64,000 nucleotides of DNA from the IMG/VR virus record IMGVR_UViG_3300034060_000588, positions 1-64,000 of that record; one strand, 5' to 3'. Position 1 is the first letter of the stretch; each line of letters starts with the position of its first letter. Below are positions 54,501-62,441 of this stretch, piece by piece. The translations under genes were made by a program, and so were the position numbers. This DNA is from a virus. The notes beneath the pieces were generated by a model. It did no database searches and was not told where the DNA came from. It was given only the letters and a program-made list of their open reading frames with translations.

Positions 54501-56563
54501 TTAGTTGGGTTCCATTGTGCTTTTGAATCTTCACTAAATGATAAGTCGTATGGTGGAAACCACATAATTCTTCCACCGTTTGGTCCTCTTTCACACGTTG
54601 GTAAGTCTTGTATCGTAAACCCAGGTTTGTCTGATGTTCTCCACGCTAAATTTTCTAATGAAAACATATATTTTTTTACTCTACCGTCTCTAATATTTGT
54701 AGAACCTTCACCTCTCATTGGTGCTATATTCAAATTAAATGTGTTGTCTAAAACAGAATTATGAAATTTACGACCAGATGTTGTTATACCATCTGTTTTT
54801 TGTAAATCACCATATGTATAATACGGGGTGTCTTTTTGAAAAACTCTACAATACTCTCTACCAACTTCATTACCGTTAATACCGATTGTTTCCCCACCAC
54901 TTACAGAATCATAATACGCAATAACTTGGGATCCTTTTGTTAGTTCTTTATATCCATCATTAAAAACTTTTGATACTTGATTAATCGCGTTTCCTACGTG
55001 TTTTAATCTTGCTTTACCAGTTAGTTTGTCTGCCGCGTCAATAATCCTTTGTGTGTCGTCAAGTATTGATCCAGATTTTAAATCAAAATCAACTGACTTA
55101 TCTCTACTAAACTGACTTGATACCGAATTAAAATCGTTACCTCGTCTTGGTGTGTCAGTGTTAAAATCAGGATCTGGTTTTACCGGATCACCACCTCTTC
55201 CAACTTTAAATCCAGCATTTGCTTGGTATTTTGGTGATGTCCATATAAACTCACCCATAATACCACCACCATCGGTAATAGACTTACCTTTTAAACCAAA
55301 ATTTAATTTTTGTTCATTACCTTCATATAAAATCCCTAGTTCTGATGGACCATAAACAATTGTGTTTTGTTGTTTACCAAAACTATTTACAGCAACTTGA
55401 TTGGGTGGTGATTCAATTAGTGAGGGTTCTGAAAACGCACTACCAACATAATATTTCCCAGTAATCTGTGGGTCATTATCTAAAAAGTTAGTTACCGCAT
55501 TTTGTAAGTTCGCACTTACACTTCCTCTGTTGTAGGACGGTCTATATGTGTTATAATCTAAACTATTAAATAAAACTGACTGTTGTGCTTTACCTGTGTT
55601 TGAAATGAATGTCTCCGATGGATTTCTCATTAAACTCAAGATTGGTCCTACATTTCCAGTAATATTATTAATATTTTCTAGTGCCGTCTCAACAACTGGT
55701 GCTTGTATAGGTGAAAAAGTATCAAAATAATCACCAGGTATTGGGGATGCAGGATAATAGTTTTCTTGTATTCTATTGGTAAATTGTTGGTTGTTTGATT
55801 GTGTATCAGCACCAACCGTAATTTTCCAGTCTTTATTTGATAAAGGTTGGTTATTAAAGTTTGTAAATAAATTAGAAAAAGGACTATTTAATGTGTTTAA
55901 ATTTCCAAAACCAAGTGGTATTGATGGTCCTTGTGCATTTAAAAATGTTACTTCATAAGCAATTCTTTCTTCAAATGCAGATTTAAGACTTGATGCTGCA
56001 ATTTTTGCAAGATAGGTATCTTGAGATAATAACCCACTAGTCCCATTTGGGTTTTGACTAGTTAATATCTGATATGGTTTGTACAGAGATGTAACAAACG
56101 GCTCGTTATATGACTGAAAGTATTGTTCTGATAGTTGTATGTCGGTAATCGTAAATAAATCGTTAAAACCACCTTCTGGTCCATACTTATTTTGAATGTA
56201 TGCTGCGTCAATAAAAAATTCATTTATTAAATCTATTGACTGAAACTCTGGGTCATTTGGGTTATAGGGTCCTTGGTTTGAATCTACCGGTAGTGGTTGT
56301 CCTGGTACACTATATTTACCACTAAAACCACCATCTGGTCCGTATTCATTTAAAGGATATAGTCCATTTGCAAACTGATTTGTACCAATATAGTTGTCTG
56401 GTGAATCTATTACAGAAGAATCTTGTAGTGGTGAAACCTCATAAGTCACATTACCGGCTGGTGGACTATATGTTCCTTGTACATTATATGGTGCTAGATT
56501 TCTAGCAATTAAAGAATTTCTAAAAGAAGATGAAGAAACAAATGATAATGTACTTTCAGACAT
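51512..56563 (-). CDS. giant tail/baseplate protein with internal OmpA-like domain, 1683 aa
   Basis: Contains two tail-assembly type beta domains: one near 640-690 (FLGRPEPIYTYQNSSRSG then TISWKIVVDNPS) and one near 1160-1230 (LRIGDFYHTKIIPNSLGI and MIAKITLSFDFIGGQGLAG), patterns seen in LysM-associated baseplate proteins. Between them, at about 830-1010, lies an OmpA-C-like fold: YMIYFAQGQPRI, then VNMTFVGATNTVGG and YNRFLAKRRYDSVLQYL. The Arg of the peptidoglycan-binding site is kept, but the Asp is replaced by Asn. A Pro/Asp-rich linker (DPVIEPNPDPDPNPD) follows. The C-terminal third is helical and unrecognised. Directly downstream of the tape-measure gene, so a hub or spike component is likely. 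Confidence 0.65.
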   Translation of the reverse strand: MSESTLSFVSSSSFRNSLIARNLAPYNVQGTYSPPAGNVTYEVSPLQDSSVIDSPDNYIGTNQFANGLYPLNEYGPDGGFSGKYSVPGQPLPVDSNQGPYNPNDPEFQSIDLINEFFIDAAYIQNKYGPEGGFNDLFTITDIQLSEQYFQSYNEPFVTSLYKPYQILTSQNPNGTSGLLSQDTYLAKIAASSLKSAFEERIAYEVTFLNAQGPSIPLGFGNLNTLNSPFSNLFTNFNNQPLSNKDWKITVGADTQSNNQQFTNRIQENYYPASPIPGDYFDTFSPIQAPVVETALENINNITGNVGPILSLMRNPSETFISNTGKAQQSVLFNSLDYNTYRPSYNRGSVSANLQNAVTNFLDNDPQITGKYYVGSAFSEPSLIESPPNQVAVNSFGKQQNTIVYGPSELGILYEGNEQKLNFGLKGKSITDGGGIMGEFIWTSPKYQANAGFKVGRGGDPVKPDPDFNTDTPRRGNDFNSVSSQFSRDKSVDFDLKSGSILDDTQRIIDAADKLTGKARLKHVGNAINQVSKVFNDGYKELTKGSQVIAYYDSVSGGETIGINGNEVGREYCRVFQKDTPYYTYGDLQKTDGITTSGRKFHNSVLDNTFNLNIAPMRGEGSTNIRDGRVKKYMFSLENLAWRTSDKPGFTIQDLPTCERGPNGGRIMWFPPYDLSFSEDSKAQWNPTKFLGRPEPIYTYQNSSRSGTISWKIVVDNPSSLNTIIEKQLAKKTDQEVNSIVDSFFAGCVKYDLYDLAAKFNQIPISELYTYQEILNDARTTPEEVNTVLSEISKIKEEKSGGANSGNQTTDGTGTDNSRKKVIIEEELTPNYMIYFAQGQPRISGGKCEQITSDDDYSTYYKNLLTQKTTKVGNNGNYVANKEAAKNNGVEYPADSVIDFFNKEIEKSVSVVDEFLDKIGNILGDGGEVNMTFVGATNTVGGGSACNQTADVYNRFLAKRRYDSVLQYLFQKKVSDTKTFKDYYTDGKLILAEPEALAFQSIVSYNGNTINCNETKGEFNVPAMACRSVILQSYTTKAAPVDPVIEPNPDPDPNPDNTVIITPPKKPVKKPDPVQKLKEGISKKILRNLFSECDYFEAIKETNPMVYESIKEKIKYFSPAFHSTTPEGLNSRLTFLNQCMRPGQTIPVVGNDNQLKYNDALNTSFGTPPVLVLRIGDFYHTKIIPNSLGITFDPLVYDINPEGIGVQPMIAKITLSFDFIGGQGLAGPIKQLQNALSFNYYGNTEIYDERSISTDKKEISDRDLQLAKLIVGNAGPPVKSKDVENQISQKGLTPIGNIVTTNLDTTTGIETGEISYYNLMGELQENTKNYFNTVVNQNKSITEVTNWGISQLVYKKSNYTKGNILDLTLKKETVLYGKPDNISKRFGKLIDNCVKDVNDDTNPIIVGMNNIKNIPSNIFRNIKETLKKTLKTNEIELNLLVQQQVNSIVATEETLNYSLRKTDVVCDNLDGVKLKTGDIKVYSLSAESTNQLITEITDAYQQSTQRDLIYFLNLLKTKIILSESFYDEENTIYTSNSGDLKITTIPDKRYYMGMSNILLNNNKFDAFVNSLIDSEVKKINGLELQIKEICTGFKNRCYDDHVAEIKYFETLDKDVEFQEFSKYEIKFTLEGASQTINFFKDKKIGYTTEEIGNSGQKKKKIKDLYNNKNLNENKETFNGKTTFN

Positions 56564-56594
56564 ACTAATTTTTATTTATTATATAAATAACTTG

Positions 56595-58460
56595 TTAGGG
56601 TGTTTTTTTAATAATAGTGGGTTGATTGTTCCCATTAAAAACTTTGTTTTTTGCGTCCATCATTAAATTTTGAATTTCTGTTTCGGTTAAACCTTTAGAC
56701 CATAAATCTATTATTAATTGTTGCATTTGTGTTGGTAATTTAGATATGTCACTCAATTTAAAGTCGTGAGTGAAAGTATAGTTAATGTTTCCAGAATGAT
56801 TAACTTTTTTTTCCATATTTGAATTAGTATAAAAATCATTAAAGTTTTTAACAAAATCAACATCATTAGCCGGTGTTGTATAAATCTTTGTTACCCCGTC
56901 CACAATACTTTGAAATTGATTTTTCAAGTCGGTAGTAGTAAGTTTTATACCATTATTAAAAATTTTTGTTCCTATATCAAATAGTTTATCACCAGTCATA
57001 TTCATAATATCTTTGATTGAGTTATTACCCATAAGTCCAATATTATCTCTGTATGTTTTTGAAGTTGTTGCAGGTTCGGATCCAAATTTAGAGTCTTCAA
57101 ACCCTTTGGTTGCCATTCTCAATGAACTAACATACGCACCAGAAAAAAGATTACTAGAAGCTAAACCGTATCGTTGAGCCATAACAAATTTATTTATATT
57201 TGTATTAAGTTTTCTTAATTCGTCTAACTGATCTTTAGCGATATCAGGCATACTATCTTGTTGAGAAAGTTGTTGTTGTTCAACAAGTTTTATTTGTTGT
57301 TCGGTTAAATTTTGAACAGCTACAGGATCGTATTCTCCGGTAAAATTTCCTTGATTGTCGGTTCTCGCAACCCTAATCTCAGCAATACCTTCTTTATTTA
57401 TCTGTGCCATTGTGGCAATCAAATTTTTGGTATCTTCATTGATTGGGAGATTTGGCATTCTGATTTGTTTGAGTTTATAATCAAAATTTCCCGCGTTTAT
57501 TGCCATTTTTTGTAGCTCACCATTATTGTAACCCAATTCTTTCCCAATCTCATTAAGTCTTCTTTTAGCACCAGGTAATATTTCAAATTGGTTAGTTTCT
57601 TTGTTGAATCTTGTAAATTCTTTTGTCATATTTACAATCTGGTTCTGTAGTTCGGCTGGGTCGTTTTGTGCCAAATCCATTAGTCTTAACGGATCTAATA
57701 AATCACTTGTTGTAACACCTAATCTTTGTAGTGATGCTGCTAAATTAATTGCACCTTCAGGATTAAACACTTTATCAACAATACCAAAAACACCTTCCAT
57801 TGACATTCCCAACTTACTCGCTTGTGCGGCCATTTTTGCTAAACCTTTAATTCCCCCATCAAAATTATACATATTCATTTTGTCAAGGTTACTAACTACT
57901 GAATCTGAAACAGATTTTACTGAAACACCTGCTTGTTGGGCGATTTTGGTTACTTCCATCATTTTATCACCAATACTGGCGATACCAACACCAACGTCTC
58001 TAAAATTTACAGCTAAAGTTTTTTGTTCAACACCAGTAACTTTTGATGTTGCGGCAAAATCCACCAACACGTCCTTACCTATTGTTAAATTTGTGTTTAA
58101 AGATTCAAATAGAGTTGACATAGCAAGACCGGCGTCGGCAACCTCAAGTCCAATTCCAACAAATTCTGGTATTGCGTCAGCAACGGCAACGGTTAGTTCT
58201 CTAGTTCTTTGACTAGAAACACCCAATGTTCTTGCTAGTCTAAAAGCTTCTTCGTTTAAAGATTTTGTTGCTTCAATATATTTGGATGGAGCAAAAGCTT
58301 CTTTTAATGTGTTTGTTAAAACACTTAAAACACTTTTTGGGTCTTTAATAAGTTCTTCTAGTTTTCCACCAATATCAATTGTTGCGTCTTGAATACCGGT
58401 TTTTACTTCTTCTTTTTTTTCCGTTAAACTAGTTTTAGGTGCTGGGTCAAGAATTAACAT
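56595..58460 (-). CDS. tail tape measure protein (T4 gp29-sized)
   Basis: 621 residues, close to T4 gp29 (590). The sequence is almost entirely helical, with alternating hydrophobic and small residues: LNEEAFRLARTLGVSSQRTR, then TVAVADAIPEFVGIGLEVAD and VGIASIGDKMMEVTKIAQQA, followed by GGIKGLAKMAAQASKLGMSM. This is the standard texture of tape measure proteins, which set tail length and enter the host on infection. Its position between tail tube/chaperone genes and hub genes is also standard. A relatively short tape measure predicts a tail of roughly T4 length. AATATTTATCA lies 18 bases upstream of its ATG. Confidence 0.75.
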   Translation of the reverse strand: MLILDPAPKTSLTEKKEEVKTGIQDATIDIGGKLEELIKDPKSVLSVLTNTLKEAFAPSKYIEATKSLNEEAFRLARTLGVSSQRTRELTVAVADAIPEFVGIGLEVADAGLAMSTLFESLNTNLTIGKDVLVDFAATSKVTGVEQKTLAVNFRDVGVGIASIGDKMMEVTKIAQQAGVSVKSVSDSVVSNLDKMNMYNFDGGIKGLAKMAAQASKLGMSMEGVFGIVDKVFNPEGAINLAASLQRLGVTTSDLLDPLRLMDLAQNDPAELQNQIVNMTKEFTRFNKETNQFEILPGAKRRLNEIGKELGYNNGELQKMAINAGNFDYKLKQIRMPNLPINEDTKNLIATMAQINKEGIAEIRVARTDNQGNFTGEYDPVAVQNLTEQQIKLVEQQQLSQQDSMPDIAKDQLDELRKLNTNINKFVMAQRYGLASSNLFSGAYVSSLRMATKGFEDSKFGSEPATTSKTYRDNIGLMGNNSIKDIMNMTGDKLFDIGTKIFNNGIKLTTTDLKNQFQSIVDGVTKIYTTPANDVDFVKNFNDFYTNSNMEKKVNHSGNINYTFTHDFKLSDISKLPTQMQQLIIDLWSKGLTETEIQNLMMDAKNKVFNGNNQPTIIKKTP

Positions 58461-58478
58461 AATTGATTTGTCTTTAAT

Positions 58479-58489
58479 TGATAAATATT
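58479..58489 (-). promoter_or_regulatory. AATATTTATCA motif upstream of the tape measure gene (candidate late promoter)
   Basis: Exact 11-base copy of the recurrent motif, located 18 bases upstream of the ATG at 58460, right after the stop of the overlapping small gene. Confidence 0.45.
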
Positions 58490-58492
58490 AAT

Positions 58493-58663
58493 TTATTGTT
58501 TTTTATTGTCTTCAATAATTTTATCAATTAAAAACCTTCTAACATATGTTGGTATTTTTAAAAATTCACTATATTGTGTTCTTAAAATTTTGGCTAGAAT
58601 ATAATATTCGGTAAGTAAATGGGCTTGGTAATCAGAAGAAAGGCCGAAAAAACTCCACCCCAA
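58493..58663 (-). CDS. tail-assembly-chaperone-like small ORF overlapping the gp26-like gene, 56 aa
   Basis: Found by hand in the +1 frame of the gp26-like gene. If it starts at the TTG at 58663 it reads LGWSFFGLSSDYQAH and ends IDKIIEDNKKQ. The frame has no ATG. The core (LTEYYILAKILRTQYSEFL, then IPTYVRRFLIDK) resembles the small helical second product of tail assembly chaperone pairs. The overlap of 32 bases with the upstream gene contains a run of six T (58647-58652), a plausible site for ribosomal frameshifting by +1 or -2, which would give a fusion of the gp26-like protein with this ORF. Alternatives are initiation at TTG or a homopolymer sequencing error. Confidence 0.6.
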   Translation of the reverse strand: MGWSFFGLSSDYQAHLLTEYYILAKILRTQYSEFLKIPTYVRRFLIDKIIEDNKKQ

Positions 58664-59396
58664 AAGCGATACCTACGTTCACTTTTTCTCCTGATGGGGC
58701 GATAACTTCTTTTTTTAGGTCTAATCTTGGTTCGTTTTCGTTCAAGTAATTTTTAATATGTTTTGAGTCCATAATCGGCATACTCTCAATAAATTTTGCA
58801 ATCTCCCCTTGGTCTCTACTACCATTTAATTCTATAATATTTTTTTGTAACCGTAAAGTGGCTGATGGTGCCATACGACCTTGTGGGTAATTTGCAATAA
58901 TACTATCAATTTCAATATAATCTTTTAATGTTAAAATTTTTAATTTGACTTGTGCCCCACTTCTAGGTAACTGTGTTTCAAATAAACCTTCTTCATTTGG
59001 TTCAAATGGTGTCTGAACAATATTTAATTCGTCTAATAATATTGTTGCTTGAAATGTCTTCTCTGTTTTTGGATCGGTTAACTCAACTGCGTACTCTGGG
59101 CCAAACGATGTGTTTCTTAAAAAGATTAATAAGGCTTCCAAATCACCATCTAATAATTCTTCTGGCCGAAGGTCTGGTTCATATAATTTATTTTTTAATA
59201 AAGGTAATACAATAGATTCTTTTACAGATTTACTAAAATTTAAATTAGCTAAAATGTTTTCATCTGACGCGGTTAAATAACCAACTTTAACACTTTTCTT
59301 TTTTGATTTATAAAACTTACCTCTAGAGGGTAACATAACCACATCGTGAGGTAAATTAAAATTCATTTGACCAATTTCATTCGTATTTGCATCCAT
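58632..59396 (-). CDS. 26: baseplate assembly protein, T4 gp26-like
   Basis: 254 residues (T4 gp26 is 208). The N-terminal signature FNLPHDVVMLPSRGKFYKS and the following YLTASDENILANLNFSKSV are typical of this phage family (base plate protein of T4 type), as are LLDGDLEALLIFLRNTSFG and the end FGVEFFRPFF. These proteins help build the tail baseplate and behave like tail chaperones in relatives. Downstream there is a small overlapping ORF (58493-58663). The tail tube gene lies upstream, separated by a terminator. Confidence 0.8.
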   Translation of the reverse strand: MDANTNEIGQMNFNLPHDVVMLPSRGKFYKSKKKSVKVGYLTASDENILANLNFSKSVKESIVLPLLKNKLYEPDLRPEELLDGDLEALLIFLRNTSFGPEYAVELTDPKTEKTFQATILLDELNIVQTPFEPNEEGLFETQLPRSGAQVKLKILTLKDYIEIDSIIANYPQGRMAPSATLRLQKNIIELNGSRDQGEIAKFIESMPIMDSKHIKNYLNENEPRLDLKKEVIAPSGEKVNVGIAFGVEFFRPFF

Positions 59397-59451
59397 AGTA
59401 TTTCTTTTATTATAAAAATACTTTACTTATGTTTTTTGTAAATATAAATAA

Positions 59452-59481
59452 AAAAAATCCCCATACAGAAGTTGGGGATCT
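59452..59481 (-). terminator. intrinsic terminator after the tail tube gene
   Basis: A 7-base-pair stem (59459-59465 with 59475-59481) with a 9-base loop, followed on the minus strand by a run of eight T. Isolates the tail tube gene, which is needed in many copies per virion. Confidence 0.85.
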
Positions 59482-59509
59482 GAAATAAAATATTTTCGTT
59501 GAAGTATTT

Positions 59510-59998
59510 TTAGTATACGAGAATACAACGATCCATTCTAAGCGATGCTGTAATGTCAGCTAAAGCGTCTTGGTTATAAGCCAATGAACCAAAGTTTACA
59601 GAAGTTAAAAAACAACCTTCTAAAATCCATTTTTCAACAACAACTCCGGTAGGATCCAACATTTCTAAATCTACGTTCTTTTTATAACCCGCAGCATAAC
59701 CCATACGACCAGTTACCGACTCAGCACATAGACGTACCCACTCCATAAGAGCTTGAGAGGCGGAAGGTCCGATTGGGTCTCTAAATTTAACAGAGATTTC
59801 TTCCCAGTTAAAACGACCAGCAACATAAGTAGAGGTGTTTAAAAATTGAATTTCAGTAGAACCAACTTTAATAGACGGTCTTGCTGCACTTTCAACAAAC
59901 CATTCGTTTATCCCTAAACTAGATGGAAATCTTACGATAAACCTATTCTGTCTTTTCGGTTCATACGGGATAGGCATTTTCATTAGTAAATCAGCCAT
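59510..59998 (-). CDS. 19: tail tube protein, T4 gp19-like
   Basis: 162 residues, the same size as T4 gp19 (163). Recognisable segments: YEPKRQNRFIVRFPSSLGIN, ESAARPSIKVGSTEIQFLN, FNWEEISVKFRDPIGPSAS and a C-terminal GCFLTSVNFGSLAYNQD, all typical of the gp19/VgrG-like tube subunit family. It forms the inner tube through which DNA passes. It is flanked by a terminator downstream and by a TATATTTATA motif 32 bases upstream, consistent with a single, strongly expressed transcript. The 190-base gap upstream is almost pure A/T. Confidence 0.92.
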   Translation of the reverse strand: MADLLMKMPIPYEPKRQNRFIVRFPSSLGINEWFVESAARPSIKVGSTEIQFLNTSTYVAGRFNWEEISVKFRDPIGPSASQALMEWVRLCAESVTGRMGYAAGYKKNVDLEMLDPTGVVVEKWILEGCFLTSVNFGSLAYNQDALADITASLRMDRCILVY

Positions 59999-60188
59999 AA
60001 TTATTAATTAAATTTTTTGTTTATTTAATTATAAATATAGACCTAACAAAAATTTTTCTATTTACTTTTATTTTTTTAAAATTATATATTATATATAACT
60101 TACTTAATTAATAATATTTAACTTTATTTTACTATTAATAATAACTAATTTTTAATTCTATTTAAATATTAATAATAAATAATAGTTT

Positions 60189-61100
60189 TTAATTCTTTTT
60201 ACTTATAACAATTTTTTTAGTTTCATTGTCTGATGTATCATATACAACAAAATGAATTTCTGGGTATTGGAAACTTAATTCAGTTCTAATAAAATCTTCT
60301 GCGGCTTTTACGTTTCTTACGTCATCATCGGAAAAACCAAAGGAAATTGATTTATGACCACTATTAATCCAGTAGTCTATATCGTTCCAGATAGCTCTAA
60401 CAAAATTTCCAATAGCTACTTTTTTCGCGTGTTCTGGATTTGCTGCACTCCCTTTTACATCTAACCCAAACTTTTTACCAAATTCTTCCGATGATACTGG
60501 ATAATAATCCCCTTTTTCATCTAAATATAATTCTATAATTTGGTTATAATCTAATTCATTTAATTTTGAAATAAAATAGTTATTAAATCTTTTTTCATCT
60601 ATAAAGGAATTAATAATATTTTTAATCATTCCCTTTTTTTGTGTCTTGGTAAATGTCATATCAATAAACAACATTACACCTTTTTTTAAATCACTTGGTT
60701 TGTGTCCTCGTGCGGTGTTTATTGCAAACGGATTTGCATAATAAAGTACCTCTTTAAATTTTTTAGCACTTGGTGCAAATCTTTTTCTTTGTACTGCCCA
60801 TTTAATATCTCTAAAGAATGGTTCGGATTCTTTGAAATCTCTAAACGCTTCCTCTGGGTTATTATCTCTTAATCTATACTTGGGGTGGTTTCTAAGCCGT
60901 GCAAAATCCTCTGTTGATAGATCAACCGGTATCCAACTACCATCATCGTTATAATCCATTTTAATTTTGGTCGGCATAAATAATATATTATCATCCCAAT
61001 CTTTCATATAAACACGAAGATTCTTTTCAACCGGTTGTTTAATTTTTTGTTCAACTAACATCTCATCAATAATCCCTTTTACAATTTTTTTATGTAACAT
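60189..61100 (-). CDS. HAD-like phosphatase
   Basis: The longest open frame begins at 61148, but the ATG at 61100 (MLHKKIVKGIIDEML) is preferred because the promoter at 61119-61149 lies over the earlier start. The 303-residue product has HAD motifs: YMKDWDDNILF (D34-x-D36, motif I), FAINTARGHKP (T129, motif II) and a C-terminal FGFSDDDVRNVKAAEDFIR (motif IV-like acids). It is probably a phosphatase, perhaps of nucleotides or nucleic-acid ends as in T4 PseT, but the substrate cannot be told. It has a private host-type promoter and lies after a terminator, so it is likely an early, separately controlled gene. Confidence 0.7.
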   Translation of the reverse strand: MLHKKIVKGIIDEMLVEQKIKQPVEKNLRVYMKDWDDNILFMPTKIKMDYNDDGSWIPVDLSTEDFARLRNHPKYRLRDNNPEEAFRDFKESEPFFRDIKWAVQRKRFAPSAKKFKEVLYYANPFAINTARGHKPSDLKKGVMLFIDMTFTKTQKKGMIKNIINSFIDEKRFNNYFISKLNELDYNQIIELYLDEKGDYYPVSSEEFGKKFGLDVKGSAANPEHAKKVAIGNFVRAIWNDIDYWINSGHKSISFGFSDDDVRNVKAAEDFIRTELSFQYPEIHFVVYDTSDNETKKIVISKKN

Positions 61101-61118
61101 AACCTTATTTAATATGTA

Positions 61119-61149
61119 CAAAGTTAAAAATAAATTCCGTATAAACAAA
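61119..61149 (-). promoter_or_regulatory. Bacteroidota-type promoter (TTTG-N19-TAACTTTG)
   Basis: On the minus strand TTTG (61146-61149), then exactly 19 bases, then TAACTTTG (61119-61126), matching TAnnTTTG. Predicted start near 61112, leader about 12 bases before the ATG at 61100. The -33 box is formed from the T tract of the terminator immediately upstream. Same spacing as the promoter at 4743-4773. Confidence 0.75.
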
Positions 61150-61175
61150 AAAACCTCACAAAAAAATTCGTGAGG
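61147..61175 (-). terminator. intrinsic terminator after the 406-aa fibre gene
   Basis: Stem CCTCAC/GTGAGG (61154-61159 with 61170-61175), a T-rich loop, then seven T on the minus strand. It ends the repeat-fibre transcript just before the HAD promoter. Confidence 0.8.
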
Positions 61176-61190
61176 CTCTTGATTATGATT

Positions 61191-61239
61191 AATTTTTTTA
61201 TTAAGGTACGATTTCTAAAACAGTACCATTTCTCCAAAC
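61191..61239. repeat. 49-base direct repeat, copy 1 (copy 2 at 63170-63218)
   Basis: Identical to 63170-63218, covering the common C-terminal codons of two fibre genes and the A/T tract after their stops. A substrate for homologous recombination that would delete or exchange the genes between. Confidence 0.85.
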
Positions 61240-62421
61240 TGTTCCTGGTGCAAGACCTGCTGAACTTGTTGGTATATTACTAATGTGTAAACAGTTTACG
61301 TGTGTTGTGTTTGCAGCTGTACTTGTAATATCATTACCAATAATAAATGAACAATCGTTAACAATTTTATTATTACAACCACCAAGTATACCACCAAATT
61401 GATTATTTATAGTATTACCAGATCCACTACCTATTATTGTAAAACATCCATTTGATATTTTATTACCATAACCACCACTAATTGTTGACATATTAAAGAA
61501 TGCGGTATTAAAACGGCCACCAGTTACAGATGAAGAAGGACAAAATGCTGTATTGTCCGTACCACCACCAACAAATGTTGCCAAAGCAAGTGCTGAATTA
61601 TTAACACCACCACCAACAAAAGCACAACCACCAGAACCAGCTCTATTATTAAGACCACCACCAACAAATGAGTAACCACCTGTTGCTTTATTTGTTGCAC
61701 CGCCAACAACTGTTGACCAAGATGTTGATGCGGTATTTTGACAACCACCACCTACAAATGAAAAACAGTTGTTTGCTGTATGATTAAAACCACCAACAAC
61801 TGTTGAATAATCGTTATTTGTTATACTGCCGCAGCCGCCAATAATAGTTGAATAACAACCGACTGATAAATTACATCTACCACCACCAATAAATGAACCG
61901 TAACAATTTGTTGCATTACGTACACCACCAACTATAGTTGAATATAAACTTGTTGTAGTATTTAAGGATCCACCCAAAATTACCGAACTAGTACTTGACG
62001 TGTTTGACTGTCCACCACCAATTACTGAATGAGAACCACTTGATGTGTTATAATATCCACCACCAACAAATGAACTATAACCACTTGATGTGTTACACCA
62101 TCCACCCACAATAGATGAAGCATAACCGTTTGTTCTATTATTTAAACCACTACCAACAAACGAAAAACAGTCATTAGTTGTATTACCAGACCCACCACCT
62201 ATAACCGAACAATTACCTAATGATTTATTATTAATACCACCACTAACTAAAGAATAGCTAGCATTTGCTGTATTGTTAGTACCAACTCTAACAGTAGAGC
62301 AAGTTCCAGTTCCCGCTGAATAAATTGTTGGTCCACCAACTCCGGAAAGACCACTACCATCACCATAAAATGTTGTACCACTTATTGTTATTGCTGATAT
62401 ACTATCACTTATAAATCCCAT
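61201..62421 (-). CDS. repeat fibre protein, YadA-head-like, 406 aa
   Basis: After a short head (MGFISDSISAITISGTTFYG) the chain is built of about 20 units of roughly 15-17 residues of the type S-x-V-x-G-G-x-x-N-x-x-x-G, a pattern like the YadA head and related beta-solenoid phage fibres. The last 25 residues (IPTSSAGLAPGTVWRNGTVL then EIVP) form a conserved end shared with the gene at 63180-63989. It is the downstream member of a tandem group of three, ending at a terminator. Probably a trimeric tail fibre or fibre tip; no S74 chaperone is visible. Confidence 0.75.
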   Translation of the reverse strand: MGFISDSISAITISGTTFYGDGSGLSGVGGPTIYSAGTGTCSTVRVGTNNTANASYSLVSGGINNKSLGNCSVIGGGSGNTTNDCFSFVGSGLNNRTNGYASSIVGGWCNTSSGYSSFVGGGYYNTSSGSHSVIGGGQSNTSSTSSVILGGSLNTTTSLYSTIVGGVRNATNCYGSFIGGGRCNLSVGCYSTIIGGCGSITNNDYSTVVGGFNHTANNCFSFVGGGCQNTASTSWSTVVGGATNKATGGYSFVGGGLNNRAGSGGCAFVGGGVNNSALALATFVGGGTDNTAFCPSSSVTGGRFNTAFFNMSTISGGYGNKISNGCFTIIGSGSGNTINNQFGGILGGCNNKIVNDCSFIIGNDITSTAANTTHVNCLHISNIPTSSAGLAPGTVWRNGTVLEIVP

Positions 62422-62441
62422 ATTTTATTTTTTTTAATTTT

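Noticed and set aside
57601-58212. Plus-strand ORF of 203 codons
   Set aside because: Antisense of the helical tape measure gene, where absence of stops on the other strand is expected from biased codon use.
59999-60188. 190-base nearly pure A/T intergenic stretch, a possible origin of replication
   Set aside because: No iterons, dyads or protein-binding repeats could be seen; low complexity alone is not evidence of an origin. Only a TATATTTATA motif near 60031 was retained as a promoter candidate.
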